DNA of 9,047 nt from Burkholderiales bacterium UBA4615. Its GTDB lineage: Bacteria; Pseudomonadota; Gammaproteobacteria; Burkholderiales; Burkholderiaceae_E. This document shows, one piece after another, positions 6,609 to 9,047 of the stretch. The notes beneath the pieces were generated by a model. The model did no database searches. It was not told the origin of the DNA and was given only the letters and a program-made list of their open reading frames with translations. How positions within the stretch are numbered: position 1 is the first letter of the stretch; every line of letters begins with the position of its first letter. The position numbers and the translations under genes were made by a program. The stretch spans positions 1-9,047 of the forward strand of contig DGIT01000106.1 of NCBI GenBank assembly GCA_002386465.1, in the 5' to 3' direction.

Positions 6609-6645
6609 TGGCCTCATCGCCGCAAAACCGCGGCGTCACGGGCCA
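6609..6645 (-). promoter_or_regulatory. Hairpin over the ribosome binding site of the His-rich gene
   Basis: Read on the minus strand, TGGCC (6645-6641) can pair with GGCCA (6613-6609), and inside it CGCCGC (6635-6630) pairs with GCGGCG (6623-6618) around the 6-nt loop GGTTTT. The two stems are separated by a small internal loop (5 nt against 4 nt). The Shine-Dalgarno GAGG (6615-6612) is half in the internal loop and half in the outer stem, and the ATG follows two bases later. The structure would limit ribosome access unless opened. Nothing identifies a ligand. Confidence 0.5.
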
Positions 6646-6655
6646 ATCATAGCGC

Positions 6656-6672
6656 CAGCCCGGGCGGGGCTG
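6656..6672 (-). repeat. GC-rich hairpin after the EAL gene
   Basis: CAGCCC (6656-6661) and GGGCTG (6667-6672) form a perfect 6-bp stem with loop GGGCG, 16 nt past the EAL gene's stop on the minus strand. No T run follows in the direction of transcription, so it may stabilise the 3' end or attenuate; it is not a classical terminator. Confidence 0.4.
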
Positions 6673-6688
6673 ATTCCAACACTGCGAT

Positions 6689-9047
6689 TCAGCGCGAGAC
6701 GCTGCGCAATGCGCGGGCACTCGCCGAAGTGATCGGCTTGCGCGAGCCATCTTCGAGAAGCCTGAGGACCTGGGGGTCCTGAATGAGGGCGCCACCAGAC
6801 AGCGCGCTCGTAACCCGCTCCGGGGCAATCGGGCGAACCAACCCGAAGCCCTGGGCAAAGTCGACATCTAGATCGATCAGAGAAGCGATCGTGTCCGGTG
6901 TTTCTGCCCACTCTGCGATGCTGCGCATGCCGAGTTCGTGCGTGAGTTCAACAATCGTGCGCGTAATGGAGAAGTTCGCCGGATTGCGATTGATGTCCTT
7001 CACGAAACTTCCATCGATCTTGATGAAATCAGCGGGAATCTCTTTCAGATAGTTGAAGGAGGTGTAGCCCGCACCGAAATCGTCCAAGGCCAGCTTGCTC
7101 CCATGCAATCGCACACGATCAGCAAATCGTCGAGTTGAACTCATGTCGTGCAGTGCGACGCTTTCGGTGATTTCGAAGCACAGTTTGGCGACCGAAAGCG
7201 GATGTTCCGCCATCAGGGCAAATGCGTCGTCCACGAATCTCTTGTCGTTCAGCGACGCGCCGCTGAGGTTGATCGTCGCGAAGGCCAGACGGTCACGATG
7301 CTCTGGGTGAATATCCAACCACTCCAGCGTACTTCTCAGCACCCAACGGTCTATCTGTGACATCAGGCCGTGCCGTTCAGCCGCGCCAATAAAGCGCGAC
7401 GGAGGCAGAACTGAGCCATCTTCTGCGCGCATGCGAATCAGGACTTCGTAGCTGAGCGAACTTTGCGGGGACTGAAGGGCTACGATCGGTTGGAACTCAA
7501 GGAAATAGCGATCTGTCGGAATCCGCTGCTGCAAGTCAGCGACAACTCTCAGTTCCTCCAGATGACTGCGTAGCGTGACATCGTGCTCGTTCAAGCGCAC
7601 AACGCAATTACGTCCACGGGCTTTAGCCTCGCTACAGGCACGCGCAGCAGCGGCAGTCACATCGGCGTATCCCATCGACTGATCCAACGCGACCACGCCG
7701 ATGCTCACGGTGACGTTCAGCGCCTTGCCATCGATATCAAAACGCTCTGCGGTGATCGCCTCACGAACGCGCTCCATAGCCGAAGCAGCCGCGGATTCCG
7801 AGCAGTCGTGCAACACGACGACGAACGAGTCTGCAACCCTTGCGACGCTGTCCCGCGAGCGCGAGACGTTCGAGATCCGACGGGCGACCTGCTGCAGAAG
7901 CAGATCGCCTGTTCCAAAGCCATGAAGGTCGTTAAAGAGCTTGAAGCGATCTATATCGATATGCGCGATCGCACAGGCCACTCGCGACGAAACCTCTTCT
8001 GTGGCTTTGCGGACAGCGTTCTCCAGGCCCCTGCGATTCAGCAACCCAGTCAGATGGTCGTGATCGACCAAGTCCCGTAGCTGCCTCTCTGCAACTTTCT
8101 TTGCGGTGATGTCCTGGATGGACCCTTCGAGGGTGTCGCCGGCGCGCGGATTGATTCTAATAAAGTACCAATTTCCAGAGTCGGTCTCAATCTCGATGTT
8201 TGGGTTCGTACTCCGGCTCGCTTCATCAAGCCGAAAATGAGCGCCGGCCCCGAGAAGTTGATCTGCATGCGGAGAATCTGCAGGTGTACCAACGGGTAGC
8301 TTGAACATCTCTCTAAAGCTTGGGTTGATTAACCGAAAATGTCCGTCGCTGGAAATGCTAAACAGGCCGATTGGACTGAGATTGAAATTTCTTTCGAAAT
8401 TCTTTAGGTACTCTACGCTCATCGCTTGGGCGGTGATCCGCTTATCTTTCTCAGTGCTTAGTTTATTTATTAGCGCAAGCCCGAGAATGACGGCCGAAAG
8501 AACTGCCCCAAGCTGAGAATTTAGCCAAATGGGCGTTGTCAAAAATCCGGATTTGGTGAAAAGCTCGCCTATCATCCCGGCCAACATGGTCAACCATGAC
8601 AGGAAAAATAGTGTGCTAGATGGGGAGCTCGATTTAAGAATTGACGGAATAATCTTCACGGCTAATGCAACCGCTGAGATCGTTGCGAGCGTCCAAAATG
8701 CTTTCAGAAATCCGGTGTGTGTTAGAAACGGCGATGCTAGTGCGAAGCTCGCGAAGGCTGCCTGTAAAGCGCTCAGGAGGGATGATGGCGGCGCGCTCTT
8801 ATCAAATGATCTCGATAGCCTCTTGTAGATTGATATGTTGAAAAAGCCGTATGCTGCCATGGATGCGCGCAGTGCGGCTAAGTAGACGTACTCGGAAATT
8901 GGAAGATCCAGCCAGAATTTGTCCCAGCCTGCATTGACTGCGCCAATTCGAAGGCTTGTTAGAAGTAAGCCAGAGTAAAGTAGAAAAGTTAAATCTTTGC
9001 TTATTAATGCGACTAATAAACCAAAAGCAGCGAGAGCGAGTACGCAA
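6689..9047 (-). CDS. Partial 7TM-PAS-GGDEF-EAL c-di-GMP signalling protein (start outside window)
   Basis: The frame stays open to the last base of the window. The first ATG (8860-8858) has no ribosome-binding site, and the 62 codons before it encode more membrane segments, so the gene begins outside. Seven hydrophobic segments are visible, from VLALAAFGLLVALI (near 9043) to LNSQLGAVLSAVILGLALI, and they fit the 7TMR-DISM membrane region. Counting from that Met: PAS-like 150-255 (SPIGLFSISSDGHFRLINPS); GGDEF domain from DHLTGLLNRRG (268-278), with the active loop reduced to RVADSF (341-346) but an RxxD inhibitory site kept (334-337); EAL domain 445-685 with EVL (E472), N531, E563, D593/D594, K614, E650, E653 and Q670 all present. 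I infer an inner-membrane phosphodiesterase for cyclic di-GMP whose cyclase half is inactive and may bind c-di-GMP or GTP as a regulator. The sensed signal is unknown. Confidence 0.93.
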   Translation of the reverse strand, partial: CVLALAAFGLLVALISKDLTFLLYSGLLLTSLRIGAVNAGWDKFWLDLPISEYVYLAALRASMAAYGFFNISIYKRLSRSFDKSAPPSSLLSALQAAFASFALASPFLTHTGFLKAFWTLATISAVALAVKIIPSILKSSSPSSTLFFLSWLTMLAGMIGELFTKSGFLTTPIWLNSQLGAVLSAVILGLALINKLSTEKDKRITAQAMSVEYLKNFERNFNLSPIGLFSISSDGHFRLINPSFREMFKLPVGTPADSPHADQLLGAGAHFRLDEASRSTNPNIEIETDSGNWYFIRINPRAGDTLEGSIQDITAKKVAERQLRDLVDHDHLTGLLNRRGLENAVRKATEEVSSRVACAIAHIDIDRFKLFNDLHGFGTGDLLLQQVARRISNVSRSRDSVARVADSFVVVLHDCSESAAASAMERVREAITAERFDIDGKALNVTVSIGVVALDQSMGYADVTAAAARACSEAKARGRNCVVRLNEHDVTLRSHLEELRVVADLQQRIPTDRYFLEFQPIVALQSPQSSLSYEVLIRMRAEDGSVLPPSRFIGAAERHGLMSQIDRWVLRSTLEWLDIHPEHRDRLAFATINLSGASLNDKRFVDDAFALMAEHPLSVAKLCFEITESVALHDMSSTRRFADRVRLHGSKLALDDFGAGYTSFNYLKEIPADFIKIDGSFVKDINRNPANFSITRTIVELTHELGMRSIAEWAETPDTIASLIDLDVDFAQGFGLVRPIAPERVTSALSGGALIQDPQVLRLLEDGSRKPITSASARALRSVSR

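Noticed and set aside
6607..6867. Upstream extension of the His-rich reading frame by 87 residues
   Set aside because: It overlaps the coding end of the EAL gene, has Arg/Pro/Ser-rich shadow composition and lacks any NAD-binding motif. A good GAGG site precedes the ATG at 6606.

Overview
The window (9,047 bp, GC-rich except at its right end) looks chromosomal and fits a betaproteobacterium, most likely Burkholderiales. I base that on the close resemblance, from memory, of the polynucleotide phosphorylase to Bordetella/Burkholderiales PNPases, and on the Lys/Ala/Pro-tailed histone-H1-like protein. No tRNA, rRNA, CRISPR array, transposase or integrase is visible. The taxonomic call is an inference without any search.

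Left half (+ strand): pnp (GTG start at 38) ends in a strong intrinsic terminator. It is followed by a stand-alone crotonase-fold enoyl-CoA hydratase/isomerase that resembles methylglutaconyl-CoA hydratases, then by a small basic protein with a conserved-looking N-terminal domain and a repetitive K/A/P histone-H1-like tail. This block converges on the next one at about 3829-3940, where there are short repeats but no clear terminator.

Right half (- strand, read right to left): first comes a c-di-GMP signalling protein (7TM sensor region, PAS, degenerate GGDEF, intact EAL). It runs off the right edge of the window: the reading frame stays open to the last base, so the ATG at 8860 is not its start. 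After an 82-nt gap holding two hairpins, there is a 337-residue protein with about 60 histidines. Outside the His-rich stretches it reads as the C-terminal (substrate/dimerisation) half of a 3-hydroxyacyl-CoA dehydrogenase, with no NAD-binding domain and with the larger His-rich stretch inserted inside the fold. Its stop overlaps the start (ATGA) of a 551-residue Nudix + metallo-beta-lactamase fusion with a C-terminal winged-helix-like segment.

The most interesting unit is the translationally coupled pair at 3941-6606: a His-rich, dehydrogenase-derived protein with no visible catalytic domain, beside a two-domain enzyme whose domains both belong to metal-dependent families (CoA/nucleotide diphosphatase-like Nudix and thioester/phosphodiester-hydrolase-like MBL). 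A working idea is that the His-rich protein binds metal and/or acyl-CoA-type ligands and serves the fusion enzyme. This is inference. A predicted hairpin that partly covers the ribosome-binding site of the His-rich gene suggests possible post-transcriptional control.
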